Assembly: GCF_014203595.1 (NCBI RefSeq)
Contig: NZ_JACHJK010000001.1
Coordinates: forward strand, 498,582-562,581
DNA length: 64,000 bases
Reading direction: 5' to 3'
DNA from: Streptomyces echinatus
Lineage (GTDB): Bacteria > Actinomycetota > Actinomycetes > Streptomycetales > Streptomycetaceae
The notes beneath the pieces were generated by a model. It was not told the DNA's origin. It made no database searches and saw only the letters and a program-made list of their open reading frames with translations. Of this stretch, positions 35,549 through 44,994 are shown piece by piece; the first letter of the stretch is position 1; every line of letters begins with the position of its first letter. A program made the position numbers and the translations under genes.

Positions 35549-36676
35549 GTGGCAAGGGCAAGACAGGCCGTGGGCGAGGCCCGCAGGATCGTCGTCAAGG
35601 TCGGCTCCTCCTCCCTGACCACCGCCGCGGGAGGCCTGGACGCCGACCGTGTCGACGCGCTCGTCGACGTCCTGGCCAAGAGCCGCAGCGGGGGAGAGCG
35701 GGAGATCGTCCTCGTCTCCTCCGGCGCCATCGCCGCCGGCCTCGCCCCGCTGGGCCTGCGCCGCCGCCCGAAGGACCTCGCCCGCCAGCAGGCCGCCGCC
35801 AGCGTCGGCCAGGGCCTGCTCGTCGCCCGCTACACCGCCTCCTTCGCCCGCTACGGCGTCCGCGTCGGCCAAGTCCTGCTCACCAGCGACGACATGAGCC
35901 GCCGCGCCCACCACCGCAACGCCTCCCGCACCCTCGACAAGCTGCTCGCGATGGGTGCCTTCCCGATCGTCAACGAGAACGACACCGTCGCCACCGACGA
36001 GATCCGCTTCGGCGACAACGACCGCCTCGCCGCCCTCGTCGCCCACCTCGTCCACGCCGACCTGCTGGTCCTCCTCTCCGACGTCGACGGCGTCTACGAC
36101 GGCGACCCCAGCAAGCCCGGCACCTCCCGGATAGCGGAGGTGAAGGGCCCGGAGGACCTCGCCGGCGTCGAGATCGGCAGCGCGGGCAAGGCCGGCGTCG
36201 GCACCGGCGGCATGGTCACCAAGGTGGAGGCCGCCCGCATCGCCGCCGCCGCCGGCATCCCCGTGGTGCTGACCAGCGCCGTCCACGCGGCCGAGGCCCT
36301 GGCCGGCGGCGACACCGGCACCTACTTCCACCCCGCCGGCAAGCGCTCCGCCGACCGGCTCCTCTGGCTCCAGCACGCCTCCACCCCGCAGGGCGCGCTG
36401 ATCCTGGACGACGGCGCGGTGGACGCGGTCGTGAAGCGGCGCACGTCGCTGCTGCCGGCCGGAATCGCCGCCGTGGAAGGCGAGTTCAGCGCCGGTGACC
36501 CCGTCGAACTGCGCGACGCGCGGGGCCGCGCGGTGGCCCGGGGACTCGTCAACTTCGACGCCAAGGAGATCCCCCGGCTGATCGGGCGTTCGACCCGAGA
36601 GCTGGCGCGAGATCTGGGCCCGGCGTACGAACGCGAGGTCGTACACAGGGACGACCTGGTGCTCCTGCACGTGTAA
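35549..36676 (+). CDS. proB: Glutamate 5-kinase
   Basis: The 375-aa product starts at GTG 35549. The amino acid kinase domain (about 10-260) has VVKVGSSSLT, VSSGAIAAG, ENDTVATDEIRFGDND and a GTGGMVTK segment. A C-terminal PUA domain (about 285-365) includes GALILDDGA. It catalyses ATP-dependent phosphorylation of glutamate, the first step of proline synthesis. proA is nearby but separated by a conserved 140-aa gene. The family is feedback-inhibited by proline. The start was chosen because the conserved strand begins about 15 residues in. Confidence 0.96.
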   Translation: MARARQAVGEARRIVVKVGSSSLTTAAGGLDADRVDALVDVLAKSRSGGEREIVLVSSGAIAAGLAPLGLRRRPKDLARQQAAASVGQGLLVARYTASFARYGVRVGQVLLTSDDMSRRAHHRNASRTLDKLLAMGAFPIVNENDTVATDEIRFGDNDRLAALVAHLVHADLLVLLSDVDGVYDGDPSKPGTSRIAEVKGPEDLAGVEIGSAGKAGVGTGGMVTKVEAARIAAAAGIPVVLTSAVHAAEALAGGDTGTYFHPAGKRSADRLLWLQHASTPQGALILDDGAVDAVVKRRTSLLPAGIAAVEGEFSAGDPVELRDARGRAVARGLVNFDAKEIPRLIGRSTRELARDLGPAYEREVVHRDDLVLLHV

Positions 36677-36863
36677 CTCTCGCAAAACCGCTCGTAAAAC
36701 AGGACGTAAGGAATGCCCCCGGGTGGGGACGTTCCGCAAAACCACCACGCGGAGCCCTGCGGCCTGCTCAACTTTGTCTCGGGGACATGTTGAAAGGACA
36801 TGTTCCGTCAAGGGGCCGAGCGAGCCATGCGGGCCTGGCCGGCCAAGCGTGAAGGAGGCCGTC

Positions 36864-37286
36864 GTGAGACGAGTGCGCCCGGGGGCGGCGTCCCGCGGTG
36901 CTCTGACGAGCGTCGCGGCCGGGGACACCTACGAGGAGCCGAAGGACCTGCCCAGGCTGTGGCACGTCACCCTGAGCGTCTCCGGGCAGAAGGTCCCCCT
37001 GCCCGAACTGCGACGGGCTCTGGAACAACTCGCCCACGACCATCCCTTCCTGCTGACCAGCAGATACGCGACCGACCACGCCGAGATCCGGTACTGGGAG
37101 GAGGCCCGCGACCTGCACGACGCCGCCGTGGCGCTGCGTCTGTGGGGTGAGCACCGGCAGAGCGCCGGGCTGCCGCCCTGGGAGATCGTCGGCCTGGAGG
37201 TCATCGACCGCGAGACCTACCACCACCGCATCGCCGAGGGGTACGGCCCCGCGCCGGCGACACCGGTCGGAGTGCATCCGTTCTGA
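36864..37286 (+). CDS. Conserved actinobacterial protein between proB and proA
   Basis: The GTG at 36864 is preceded by GGAGG at good spacing and gives 140 aa. The sequence [45 protein letters not shown] (given here in part only by its landmarks [20 protein letters not shown] and AEIRYWEEA) looks strongly conserved in Streptomyces. It also ends in VGVHPF. It is soluble with no membrane segment or catalytic motif that I recognise. Its fixed place between proB and proA suggests a housekeeping role, but no function can be assigned. Confidence 0.7.
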   Translation: MRRVRPGAASRGALTSVAAGDTYEEPKDLPRLWHVTLSVSGQKVPLPELRRALEQLAHDHPFLLTSRYATDHAEIRYWEEARDLHDAAVALRLWGEHRQSAGLPPWEIVGLEVIDRETYHHRIAEGYGPAPATPVGVHPF

Positions 37287-37411
37287 GCCGGCCGGGCCGG
37301 GGGAGGGGGCGCGGGGGCCGAGCCCCGGAAGCGGTCGCAAGCGGGAAGCCGGTCGGCGCCCCGGCCGGGTGGTTCATCCCTTTTGTGGTGTCTCGGGGTG
37401 TGGGACGACCG

Positions 37412-37440
37412 CTGAACCGGGACGCCCCGCGCACTACCCT
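37412..37440 (+). promoter_or_regulatory. Candidate promoter for a leaderless proA transcript
   Basis: TACCCT (37435-37440) lies 6 nt before the proA ATG, with CTGAAC (37412-37417) 17 bp upstream of it. The -35 match is modest. No Shine-Dalgarno sequence precedes the ATG, which supports leaderless initiation. Confidence 0.4.
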
Positions 37441-37446
37441 TCCCTC

Positions 37447-38733
37447 ATGACCACGCTCTCGCCGTACGACTCGATGTCCCCGGTCACCCAGGCCGCCTAC
37501 CGGGCCAAGGCCGCCGCCGCCGACCTCGCGCCGCTCCCGCGCGCCGTGAAGGACGACGCGCTGCTCGCCATCGCCGACGCCCTGGAGGTCCGGACTGCCG
37601 AGATCGTCGAGGCCAACGCCAAGGACGTGGCCAAGGCCCGGGAGAACGGCACCAGCGAGGCCATCGTCGACCGGCTCACCCTCACCCCCGAGCGGGTCCG
37701 CGCCATCGCCTCCGATGTCCGCGACGTCGCGAAGCTGCCCGACCCGGTCGGGGAGGTCGTTCGCGGCTCCACCCTCCCCAACGGCATCGACCTGCGCCAG
37801 GTCCGCGTGCCGCTCGGCGTCGTCGGCATCATCTACGAGGCCCGCCCGAACGTCACCGTCGACGCCGCCGCGCTCTGCCTGAAGTCCGGCAACGCCGTCC
37901 TGCTGCGCGGCTCCGCCTCCGCCTACGAGTCCAACACCGCCCTGGTCCGGGTCATCCGGGACGCCGTCGGCGGCGCCGGGCTGCCCGCCGACGCCGTCCA
38001 GCTCGTGCCCGGCGAGAGCCGCGACTCCGTCCGCGAGCTGATGCGGGCCCGCGGCCTGGTCGACGTGCTCATCCCGCGCGGCGGCGCCTCCCTGATCCAG
38101 ACCGTCGTCAGCGAGTCCACGGTCCCCGTGATCGAGACCGGGACCGGCAACTGCCACGTCTACGTCGACGCCCAGGCCGACATCGACACAGCCGTCGAGA
38201 TCCTGATCAACTCCAAGGCCCACCGGGTCAGCGTCTGCAACGCCGCCGAGACCCTCCTCGTCCACCAGGACATCGCCCCCGAGTTCCTGCCCCGCGCCCT
38301 GGACGCCCTCGCCGAGGCCGGCATCACCGTCCACGCCGACGAGCGGGTCATGGCCTACGCCAAGGACTCCAAGGCGACCGTGGTCGAGGCGACCGCCGAG
38401 GACTGGGAGACCGAGTACCTCTCCCACGACATCGCCGCCGCCGTCGTCGACTCCCTCGACCGGGCCGTCGAGCACATCCGGCTGTGGACCTCCGGCCACA
38501 CCGAGGCCATCGTCACCACCTCCCAGCAGGCGGCCCGCCGCTTCACCCAGCTGGTCGACTCCACCACCGTCGCTGTGAACGCCTCCACCCGCTTCACCGA
38601 CGGCGGCCAGTTCGGCTTCGGCGCCGAGATCGGCATCTCCACCCAGAAGCTGCACGCGCGCGGTCCCATGGGCCTGCCGGAGCTGACCAGCACGAAGTAC
38701 ATCGTCACCGGCGACGGCCACGTACGCCGCTGA
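37447..38733 (+). CDS. proA: Glutamate-5-semialdehyde dehydrogenase (gamma-glutamyl phosphate reductase)
   Basis: The ATG at 37447 gives 428 aa, the usual length. Family landmarks are [49 protein letters not shown], the catalytic Cys C264 in VCNAAETLL, and the C-terminal ELTSTKYIV. It reduces gamma-glutamyl phosphate to glutamate semialdehyde with NADPH, the second proline step. The frame stays open 100 codons upstream, but that part covers the intergenic region and the -10 element. Confidence 0.97.
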   Translation: MTTLSPYDSMSPVTQAAYRAKAAAADLAPLPRAVKDDALLAIADALEVRTAEIVEANAKDVAKARENGTSEAIVDRLTLTPERVRAIASDVRDVAKLPDPVGEVVRGSTLPNGIDLRQVRVPLGVVGIIYEARPNVTVDAAALCLKSGNAVLLRGSASAYESNTALVRVIRDAVGGAGLPADAVQLVPGESRDSVRELMRARGLVDVLIPRGGASLIQTVVSESTVPVIETGTGNCHVYVDAQADIDTAVEILINSKAHRVSVCNAAETLLVHQDIAPEFLPRALDALAEAGITVHADERVMAYAKDSKATVVEATAEDWETEYLSHDIAAAVVDSLDRAVEHIRLWTSGHTEAIVTTSQQAARRFTQLVDSTTVAVNASTRFTDGGQFGFGAEIGISTQKLHARGPMGLPELTSTKYIVTGDGHVRR

Positions 38734-38753
38734 TATTCACCCGTTCGGCCCAG

Positions 38754-38793
38754 CGCGCCCGGCCCCCGTGCCCGGCGCGGCCACACGGCCGAA
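38754..38793 (+). terminator. Possible terminator after proA
   Basis: TTCGGCC (38754-38760) pairs with GGCCGAA (38787-38793); the 26-nt interior can also pair internally through its GC-rich repeats. AAGG follows rather than T residues. Confidence 0.4.
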
Positions 38794-38864
38794 AGGCGTC
38801 TCACAGGGCAGACGAATTTCCATACCGTCTGCCCAAATTGACCCCCCAGGTCTACTCTGGACCC

Positions 38865-39431
38865 GTGCCGGAGGACGTGGGGGGCACGCCGTTCCCTGAC
38901 GGCTGGGAGCCCGACGACGACCACGACCACGGGGTGTCGGACGAAGAGTTCGCCTCCGTGGTGTTCGACGAGGCCTTCGTACAGGCCGCCACGCTCCATG
39001 AGCCGACCGCCGTCGAGCGACTCCTCGCCGCCGCCCAGGCCAGAGCCGAGGCATCCGAGGCGGAGGCCCGCCGCGCCCACGCCCGAGGCGAGCGCTACGA
39101 CGACGGCTACGGCCCCGAGGGCGCCGCATTCGGTCAAGATCACGACGATGACGAGCTGGACGACACCTACGTCCTCGGCGACGGCCCCTACGGCTCCTAC
39201 GGCAAGCAGGTCCGCTGGCACCGCCCCGTGGCCTGGATCCTCGCCGTCGTGATGGGCATCGGTATGGTCGCCCTGGCCTTCGCCGCCGTCTACCGGGGAA
39301 GCTCCTCGGGCACCCGCGACCGGGTCCCCGCCCCCGCCTCGACCGGCCTCGGACAGGGCGGCGCGACCGCTCCCGCCGCCTCCGCGGAGCACTCCCAGCC
39401 GGCCGTCTCGGCCATCCCGCGCTCCCCCTGA
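38865..39431 (+). CDS. SCO2584-family spore wall biosynthesis-associated membrane protein
   Basis: The GTG at 38865, 6 nt after a TACTCT -10-like element, gives 188 aa. The acidic N-terminal half contains EEFASVVFDEAFVQAATLHEP and long Asp/Glu runs. One transmembrane helix (VAWILAVVMGIGMVALAFA, about 125-143) is followed by a Ser/Pro/Ala-rich extracytoplasmic tail. By gene order after proA it corresponds to the S. coelicolor SCO2584 family, reported to interact with the spore wall synthesising complex (recalled, not checked). It shares its N-terminal motif with the next gene. No enzymatic motif is visible. Confidence 0.75.
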   Translation: MPEDVGGTPFPDGWEPDDDHDHGVSDEEFASVVFDEAFVQAATLHEPTAVERLLAAAQARAEASEAEARRAHARGERYDDGYGPEGAAFGQDHDDDELDDTYVLGDGPYGSYGKQVRWHRPVAWILAVVMGIGMVALAFAAVYRGSSSGTRDRVPAPASTGLGQGGATAPAASAEHSQPAVSAIPRSP

Positions 39432-39485
39432 GCGCCCCGCCCGCACCTGGTGAGAACCTGTCAGAACTTGTCGTGTGACGGGGCG

Positions 39486-39513
39486 TTTACCCGGGGCCCA
39501 CGAGACCTACCCT
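39486..39513 (+). promoter_or_regulatory. Candidate promoter for a leaderless SCO2583-family transcript
   Basis: TACCCT (39508-39513) lies 6 nt before the ATG at 39520, and TTTACC (39486-39491) lies 16 bp upstream. No ribosome site is present before the ATG. Confidence 0.35.
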
Positions 39514-39519
39514 GAAAGT

Positions 39520-40590
39520 ATGGGCGGGCCTGGAGACCCACCGGAGGGGACACCCGAGGGCGGCCCCGGAGGTGCTGAGGACGAATACCGATCCGTCGTC
39601 TTCGACGAGTCGTTCGTCCGCGCTGCCCGCCTCCAGGAGTTCTCCGCCGAGGAGCGGATGGCCGACCACGCGCCCGCCGTACGCCGCCGCCCGCCCCTGC
39701 ACCGGGGACTCACCCGGCAGGTCCTGATCCTCGCCGTCCTGATCGCCATCGCCTTCGGCACCGCGATCTACATGGGCGTCCGCCACCCCTACAGCTCCCC
39801 GCAGGCCCGCCGGCCCGTGGAGCCCCTGCGGATGACGGTCATCCCGCTCGCCCCCCAGGGCAAGGTGCCCGGCGCCGCCGACGCCGAGAGGCTGTACGCG
39901 CACAGTCCCGCCGCCCCGTTCCCGGTCGGCGCCAAGGGCATACCCCTGCCGGTCTCGCGCAGCACCGCCCACTTCTCCGAGAGCCAGGTGGTGGCCGCCC
40001 TCACCATCGTCAAGAACTACATCGTCCGCTCCTCGCTCCACCCGGAGGTCATCACCGGCCACGAGGCGCGCGCCGCCCGGGCCATGGTCGACCCCGAGCA
40101 GCTCGCCCAGTTCGACCAGAGCTTCGACCACCCGGCGGCGGACGGCCGGCACGCGCCCACGGGCTGGGTCGTCCGCATCGACCCCGCCCGGGCCCGGCTG
40201 GCCGACGAGGAGATCCGCGTCTCCGGCAGCCTGCGGGCCGTCGAGGCCGACTCCGCGACGCTGGAGGTCACCGCCGACCACACCTTCGTCTACGCCCTGC
40301 TCCCCACCGGCGCCGCGTCCGACGCCCCCGCCTCCCTCTTCACGGTCCGTCGCGAGCTGACCTTCCGCTTCGACCGCGACGACCTGCGCACCAACCAGCT
40401 CCAGCTGGTCACGTCCTACGTCCAGGCGGGTCCTCTGGCCTGCGCGGAGGACGCCTCGTCCTATCTCCGCCCCCTCCTGGCCGGCCAGAGGGCCGGGTCC
40501 GGCGGCCCCGCGGGCACCAACCCCTACGACTCGGACGGCGCCACGCCCCTGTGCGGAACCCTCTCCACCCAGGCCCAGCCGAGGGCCTGA
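39520..40590 (+). CDS. SCO2583-family membrane protein
   Basis: The ATG at 39520 gives 356 aa. The N-terminus has [22 protein letters not shown], related to the preceding gene product. One transmembrane helix ([21 protein letters not shown], about 66-86) precedes a 270-residue extracytoplasmic domain with mixed alpha/beta character and two Cys (PLACAED, PLCGT). This fits the Streptomyces SCO2583 family, always beside SCO2584. Function is unknown; an envelope or spore wall role is inferred from the neighbour. It is convergent with the protease gene, 22 bp apart. Confidence 0.72.
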   Translation: MGGPGDPPEGTPEGGPGGAEDEYRSVVFDESFVRAARLQEFSAEERMADHAPAVRRRPPLHRGLTRQVLILAVLIAIAFGTAIYMGVRHPYSSPQARRPVEPLRMTVIPLAPQGKVPGAADAERLYAHSPAAPFPVGAKGIPLPVSRSTAHFSESQVVAALTIVKNYIVRSSLHPEVITGHEARAARAMVDPEQLAQFDQSFDHPAADGRHAPTGWVVRIDPARARLADEEIRVSGSLRAVEADSATLEVTADHTFVYALLPTGAASDAPASLFTVRRELTFRFDRDDLRTNQLQLVTSYVQAGPLACAEDASSYLRPLLAGQRAGSGGPAGTNPYDSDGATPLCGTLSTQAQPRA

Positions 40591-40612
40591 CCGCCGACGC
40601 CGACGCCGACGT

Positions 40613-41698
40613 CTACTCCTCGTCGCCGCCCGGGGTGTCCCCCTGGGCCGGCGGCGGGCTCCGGAAGCCGTCGAAACCCCGCCGGACCCGGCCGCCCAGG
40701 TCGCCCGCGCCGCCCGCGAGGTCCGTGACCAGCTTCATCAGCGGGTCCTTGGAGCCCTTCACATCGCTCGCGTAGCTGGCCGCCGACTCGCGGAAGGAGT
40801 CGCTGACGGAGGTGTCCTTGTCCTCGTTGCGCCGCGGGTAGTGGCCGTCCATGATCCGCTGGAAGTCCCGGGACTCGGCCCACTTCTTCAGCTCGGCGGC
40901 CCGCACCGTGGTGAACGGGTGCGAACGGGGCAGCACGTTCAGGATCTTCAGCACGGAGTCGCGCAGATCGCCGCCGGAGTCGTACTCCTCGGCCTGCTCC
41001 AGGAACGCGTCCACGTTCATCTCGTGCAGGTGGTTACCGCCCGCGATCTTCATCAGGCCGCGCATCGAGGCCTGGACGTCCTGGCCCACCAGGAGGCCGG
41101 CACGGTCGGCGGACAGCTCCGACTTGCGGAACCACTCCCGCAGCGCCGTGACGATCGCCATGATCGCGAGGTTGCCCAGCGGGATCCACGCGACCCTCAG
41201 GGCGAGGCTCGTCAGGAACAGCAGGATCGTGCGGTACACGGAGTGCCCGGACAGCGCGTGCCCCACCTCGTGTCCGACGACCGCCCGCATCTCCTCCTCG
41301 TCGAGCAGCTCCACCAGCCCCGTGCTGACGACGATGATCGGCTCGTCCAGACCGATGCACATCGCGTTCGGCTGCGGGTCCTGCGTCACGTACATCGGCG
41401 GGACCTTCTCCAGGTCCAGGATGTAACAGGCGTCCAGCAGCATGTCGTGCAGGTGCGCGAACTGCCGCTCCGAGACCCGCACCGAGTCGGACAGGAACAG
41501 CAGCCTGAGGCTCCGCTCCGGCAGCAGCCCGCTCAGCGCCTTGAAGACGGTGTCGAACCCGCTCAGCTTGCGGAGCGCGACCAGGGCCGAGCGGTCCGCC
41601 GGGTGCTCGTAGGCCCGCGAGGATATTCCCGGGAAGCGCCTGCGCTGCCTGCTCGGCACGCGCTCGTGCCCCGTGTGCTGGTGGCCGTCGTCGGACAT
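40613..41698 (-). CDS. M48 family zinc metalloprotease
   Basis: From the ATG at 41698, preceded by GGGGGAAG, the product is 361 aa. The zinc site HEVGH is at residues 143-147 in [14 protein letters not shown], with the third ligand Glu probably in SELSADRAG. Two hydrophobic helices ([14 protein letters not shown] and nearby) follow, so it is a membrane peptidase of the HtpX/Ste24 superfamily. The C-terminal 100 residues are polar and Gly/Asp-rich. M48 enzymes take part in membrane protein quality control. An ATG at 41710 is an alternative start. It is divergent from the small gene at 41802. Confidence 0.85.
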   Translation of the reverse strand: MSDDGHQHTGHERVPSRQRRRFPGISSRAYEHPADRSALVALRKLSGFDTVFKALSGLLPERSLRLLFLSDSVRVSERQFAHLHDMLLDACYILDLEKVPPMYVTQDPQPNAMCIGLDEPIIVVSTGLVELLDEEEMRAVVGHEVGHALSGHSVYRTILLFLTSLALRVAWIPLGNLAIMAIVTALREWFRKSELSADRAGLLVGQDVQASMRGLMKIAGGNHLHEMNVDAFLEQAEEYDSGGDLRDSVLKILNVLPRSHPFTTVRAAELKKWAESRDFQRIMDGHYPRRNEDKDTSVSDSFRESAASYASDVKGSKDPLMKLVTDLAGGAGDLGGRVRRGFDGFRSPPPAQGDTPGGDEE

Positions 41699-41801
41699 GT
41701 CTTCCCCCATGTGCGTATGAGTGCCCACTGCGCCCCCGAGGCGGGGCCCAGCCTAGGCGGAGATACCGTGGACGGGCAGTACACCCGAAGGAGTCCCCGC
41801 C

Positions 41802-41966
41802 ATGGAGCACCACCCCGCAGCCGCCCGGCTGACCGAGGCCGCCGCAAGCGCCGTCCAGCAGCACGGGACGGGAAACCTGCTGCGCATCGTCCTGGTCGTG
41901 ATGGTCCTCGGCTGTGTGCTGACCGCCTGGTTCCTGCTGCGCGGCTACAAGCGCAAGGACGACTGA
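41802..41966 (+). CDS. 54-aa single-span membrane protein
   Basis: The ATG at 41802 follows AAGGAG and encodes 54 aa ending RGYKRKDD. A polar N-terminal third is followed by one transmembrane helix ([18 protein letters not shown]) and a basic C-terminus. Codon use is typical of the genome, and the ribosome site is strong. No family is recognised. It stands between the divergent protease and another 54-aa protein. Confidence 0.65.
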   Translation: MEHHPAAARLTEAAASAVQQHGTGNLLRIVLVVMVLGCVLTAWFLLRGYKRKDD

Positions 41967-42134
41967 CGGCCGGCGAAAGTTCCCCGCTTCCCGGCGGCGA
42001 ACGAAGCCGGCACTCCGGTGCCCGGCCGGCACCCTCCGTCCCCAACGGCGGAGTCGGCGTGATCGCCGCGGGGCCGCCCGCTTACGATGAGCCGACATCT
42101 TTATTCCGCCCACACGCGATAGGTCCTGCCGAAG

Positions 42135-42299
42135 ATGAGCTTCCAGAGCACCGCAGCCCAGTTGGTCACCCTCGCCGCCGAGGGCGAGCCGCACGGCGGA
42201 AACCACGAGAGCCTGAACCCGGCCGTCACCGGCGGCGGCGCGCTGATCATCCTGCTCCTGCTGCTGTGGATCACCACCCGCTTCAACCGCGACCGCTGA
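42135..42299 (+). CDS. 54-aa single-span membrane protein upstream of nadD
   Basis: The ATG at 42135 gives 54 aa beginning [18 protein letters not shown]. It has a short glycine-rich linker and one transmembrane helix ([18 protein letters not shown]) near the C-terminus, ending NRDR. The ribosome site is weak (GAAG). I recall similar small proteins before nadD in other Streptomyces. The distance to nadD is 56 bp. Function is unknown. Confidence 0.62.
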   Translation: MSFQSTAAQLVTLAAEGEPHGGNHESLNPAVTGGGALIILLLLLWITTRFNRDR

Positions 42300-42341
42300 G
42301 CGGGGACCCCGTCCCCGGCCGGACGTCCGAGACCGGGCCGG

Positions 42342-42347
42342 TAGGGT
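42342..42347 (+). promoter_or_regulatory. Candidate -10 element for leaderless nadD
   Basis: TAGGGT lies 8 nt before the nadD ATG at 42356, and no Shine-Dalgarno sequence is visible. No clear -35 box was found. Confidence 0.3.
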
Positions 42348-42355
42348 CTGCACGC

Positions 42356-43042
42356 ATGGGAGAGCAGGACATGCCTACCGGTCCGGCGCACGAGACGGCC
42401 GACGACGCGGTGAAGCACCCGCAGCAGGGACCGGGCAACGGCCCCGCCCACACGGGCAAGCGGCGTCTCGGCGTCATGGGCGGGACCTTCGACCCGATCC
42501 ACCACGGGCACCTGGTGGCGGCCAGCGAGGTCGCCGTGCAGTTCCACCTGGACGAGGTGGTGTTCGTCCCCACCGGCCAGCCGTGGCAGAAGTCCCACCG
42601 CAAGGTCTCCCCGGCCGAGGACCGCTATCTGATGACGGTCATCGCGACCGCCGAGAACCCGCAGTTCTCCGTCAGCCGCATCGACATCGACCGCGGCGGC
42701 CCCACGTACACCGTGGACACCCTGCGTGACCTGCGCGCCCTCAACCCCGACACCGACCTCTTCTTCATCACCGGTGCCGACGCCCTCGCCCAGCTGCTGA
42801 CCTGGCGCGACTCGGCGGAGCTCTTCTCCCTCGCGCACTTCATCGGTGTCACCCGTCCCGGCCACCACCTGACCGATCCCGGACTGCCGGAGGGCGGCGT
42901 CTCCCTCGTGGAGGTGCCGGCGCTCGCCATCTCCTCCACGGACTGCCGGGCGAGAGTCGCCAAGGGAGACCCCATCTGGTACATGGTGCCGGACGGAGTC
43001 GTGCGCTATATCGACAAGCGCGAGCTGTACCGCGGCGAGTGA
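42356..43042 (+). CDS. nadD: Nicotinate-nucleotide adenylyltransferase
   Basis: The 228-aa product has a polar 35-residue N-terminal extension, then the nucleotidyltransferase motif [12 protein letters not shown], the substrate segment VPTGQPWQK, and near the C-terminus the ISSTDCRAR variant of the ISSTxxR motif. It adenylylates nicotinate mononucleotide in NAD synthesis. The neighbouring LCP and rsfS genes downstream form the usual actinobacterial nadD-LCP-rsfS-phosphatase order. The long open frame upstream (from 40841) is a shadow of the protease gene. Confidence 0.95.
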   Translation: MGEQDMPTGPAHETADDAVKHPQQGPGNGPAHTGKRRLGVMGGTFDPIHHGHLVAASEVAVQFHLDEVVFVPTGQPWQKSHRKVSPAEDRYLMTVIATAENPQFSVSRIDIDRGGPTYTVDTLRDLRALNPDTDLFFITGADALAQLLTWRDSAELFSLAHFIGVTRPGHHLTDPGLPEGGVSLVEVPALAISSTDCRARVAKGDPIWYMVPDGVVRYIDKRELYRGE

Positions 43043-43058
43043 GCCGAGAGGGGCACCG

Positions 43059-44867
43059 GTGAACGACCGATACGACGCGGGGTACGGAGACGGCCCGTAC
43101 GAACTCGTCGGCTACGACGAGTACGGCCAGCCCGTGTACCAGCAGGTCCCGGCACAACGGCCTGCCCAGGCACAGCAGGTCCCGGGCACCCAGCAGCCGG
43201 CCTACGACCCGTACGCCCAGCAGCAGGGCTACGGCTACGACCCGTACGCCACCGGCGGGCAGCAGCCGGGGTCCTCCTACGGCTCGGGCCAGCAGCCGCC
43301 CGCCTACGACCCCTACGGCTCCCGGGCCCCGTACGACCCGTACGCCACCGGCACCCAGGACGGCACGGGCTACGACCCCTACGGGCAGGCGGCGAGCAGC
43401 GGTCAGCAGCCGCGGGTCGCCGAGCAGACCGCCCACATCCCGCAGCAGGCCGGCCCCGCGAAGGACATGCGGCCCCCGCACGGGAACGGCCACACCCCGG
43501 ACGCACCGGAGTACGGCAACGCGTCGGACGCACCGGAGTACGGCAACGCGTCGGACGCACCGGAGTACGGCGGCGCGTCCGGCGAACCGGACTACCACAC
43601 CGAGCAGTTCGCCTTCGTCGAGGACCCGGACGGCGACTCCGAGGACGTCATCGACTGGCTGAAGTTCACCGAGAACCGCACCGAGCGCCGCGAGGAGGCA
43701 CGCCGCCGTGCCCGCGGCCGGCTCATCGCCCTCGTCGTCGTCCTCGCCCTCGTCGCGGCCGGCGGTGTCGGCTACCTCTGGTTCGCCGGAAAGCTGCCCG
43801 GCCTGTCCTCCTCCGACGGTGGGAACGGCACGGCCACACCCGTCGCCGCCCAGAAACGCGACGTGCTCGTCGTCCACCTGCACAACACCGGCAAGGGCGG
43901 CACCTCCACGGCGCTGCTGGTCGACAACACCACCAGCAAGCAGGGAACCACGGTCCTGCTGCCCAACTCCCTGGCCCTGACCGGCGACGACGGCTCCACC
44001 ACGACCCTCGCCAAGTCCGTCGACGGCGACGGCACCTCCGGCACCCGCGACCAGCTCGACACGGTCCTCGGCACCAGCATCCAGGGCACCTGGCGGCTCG
44101 ACACCCCCTACCTGCAGAACCTCGTCGACCTCGTCGGCAACATCGAGCTGGACACCGACACCGACGTGCCCGACCCGGACACCAAGAAGAAGGGCACCGC
44201 GCCCCTCGTCCACAAGGGCCAGAGCCAGACCCTCAGCGGCAAGATGGCCGTCGCCTACGCCACCTACCGCGCCACCGGCGAGTCCCAGAACGCCCAGCTG
44301 CAGCGGTTCGGCCAGGTCATGCAGGGCGTGCTGCGCAAGATGTCCTCCGACCCGTCGTCCGCCACCATCACCGTGCAGACGCTCGCGCAGATCCTGGACC
44401 CGCCGCTCACCGACAAGGACCTCGGCGCCTTCCTCGCCAAGCTCGCCGACCTCGCCAAGAGCGGCGACTACAAGACCGCCCTGCTGCCCGTGCGGTCCGA
44501 CGGCACGCTGAGCGCGCAGACCAGCGACAGCGTGGTGAAGGACATCCTCGGCGGCACCGCCAAGAGCCCGAGCGCCGGCTCCGCGGTCCGGGTCTCCGTC
44601 CAGAACGCCACCGGTGTGAAGGACGACACGGAGAAGGCCCGCGTCGTGCTCCTCAACGGCGGCTTCACCTTCCTGGAGGGCGGCGGCGCCTCCGGCACCG
44701 AGGCCACCTCGAAGGTGATCTACGCGGACGCCGCCGACAAGGCGAACGCCTCCGAGGTCGCCAAGACCCTCGGCCTGCCCGCCGGCTCCGTGACCAAGGG
44801 CAACGTCTCCTCCGGCGCCGACGTCTCGGTGATCCTCGGCGGCGACTACAAACCGTCCTCGTCCTGA
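43059..44867 (+). CDS. Divergent LytR-CpsA-Psr (LCP) family protein with LytR C-terminal domain
   Basis: This 602-aa protein starts at GTG 43059. Residues 1-220 are a cytoplasmic Tyr/Gln/Gly/Pro-rich region with YDPYA repeats and three DAPEYGNAS copies. One transmembrane helix (about 222-244) precedes an LCP-like domain (265-430) and a LytR_C domain (about 505-600; VRVSVQNATGVKD, ARVVLLNGGF). LCP enzymes transfer lipid-linked polymers to peptidoglycan. Here the usual Asp/Arg residues for pyrophosphate binding and the PRD motif are not seen: the strands read VLVVHLHNTGKGGTSTALL and VLLPNSLAL. An RATGES...QRFGQV segment remains. It may be the SCO2578-family wall polymer protein (recalled gene order). 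Confidence 0.82.
   Translation: MNDRYDAGYGDGPYELVGYDEYGQPVYQQVPAQRPAQAQQVPGTQQPAYDPYAQQQGYGYDPYATGGQQPGSSYGSGQQPPAYDPYGSRAPYDPYATGTQDGTGYDPYGQAASSGQQPRVAEQTAHIPQQAGPAKDMRPPHGNGHTPDAPEYGNASDAPEYGNASDAPEYGGASGEPDYHTEQFAFVEDPDGDSEDVIDWLKFTENRTERREEARRRARGRLIALVVVLALVAAGGVGYLWFAGKLPGLSSSDGGNGTATPVAAQKRDVLVVHLHNTGKGGTSTALLVDNTTSKQGTTVLLPNSLALTGDDGSTTTLAKSVDGDGTSGTRDQLDTVLGTSIQGTWRLDTPYLQNLVDLVGNIELDTDTDVPDPDTKKKGTAPLVHKGQSQTLSGKMAVAYATYRATGESQNAQLQRFGQVMQGVLRKMSSDPSSATITVQTLAQILDPPLTDKDLGAFLAKLADLAKSGDYKTALLPVRSDGTLSAQTSDSVVKDILGGTAKSPSAGSAVRVSVQNATGVKDDTEKARVVLLNGGFTFLEGGGASGTEATSKVIYADAADKANASEVAKTLGLPAGSVTKGNVSSGADVSVILGGDYKPSSS
43500..43580 (+). repeat. 27-bp tandem repeat, three copies, inside the LCP gene
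   Basis: Units at 43500-43526 and 43527-43553 are identical; the third (43554-43580) differs by a few bases. Each encodes DAPEYGNAS or a close variant in the intracellular N-terminal region. Confidence 0.85.
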
Positions 44868-44870
44868 CCG

Positions 44871-44901
44871 CCGGCCGCCTCCCCCGGGGGAGCGCGGCCG
44901 G
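44871..44901 (+). terminator. Hairpin after the LCP gene
   Basis: CCGGCCG (44871-44877) pairs with CGGCCGG (44895-44901), and the interior CTCCCCC/GGGGGAG completes the stem. No T-tract follows. Confidence 0.55.
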
Positions 44902-44994
44902 GGCCATCCCACGTGCTCGCGGTAAACGCGTGGGGTGCCCCGGGCGGTCCGTGAGACCCTTGAGGTCAAAAGACCGCCGACGGAAAGCCATGTA

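Noticed and set aside
32962..35730. Minus-strand frame of over 900 codons opposite the polymer transferase
   Set aside because: The plus strand carries clear enzyme motifs in the same region and the minus translation is compositionally biased without motifs.
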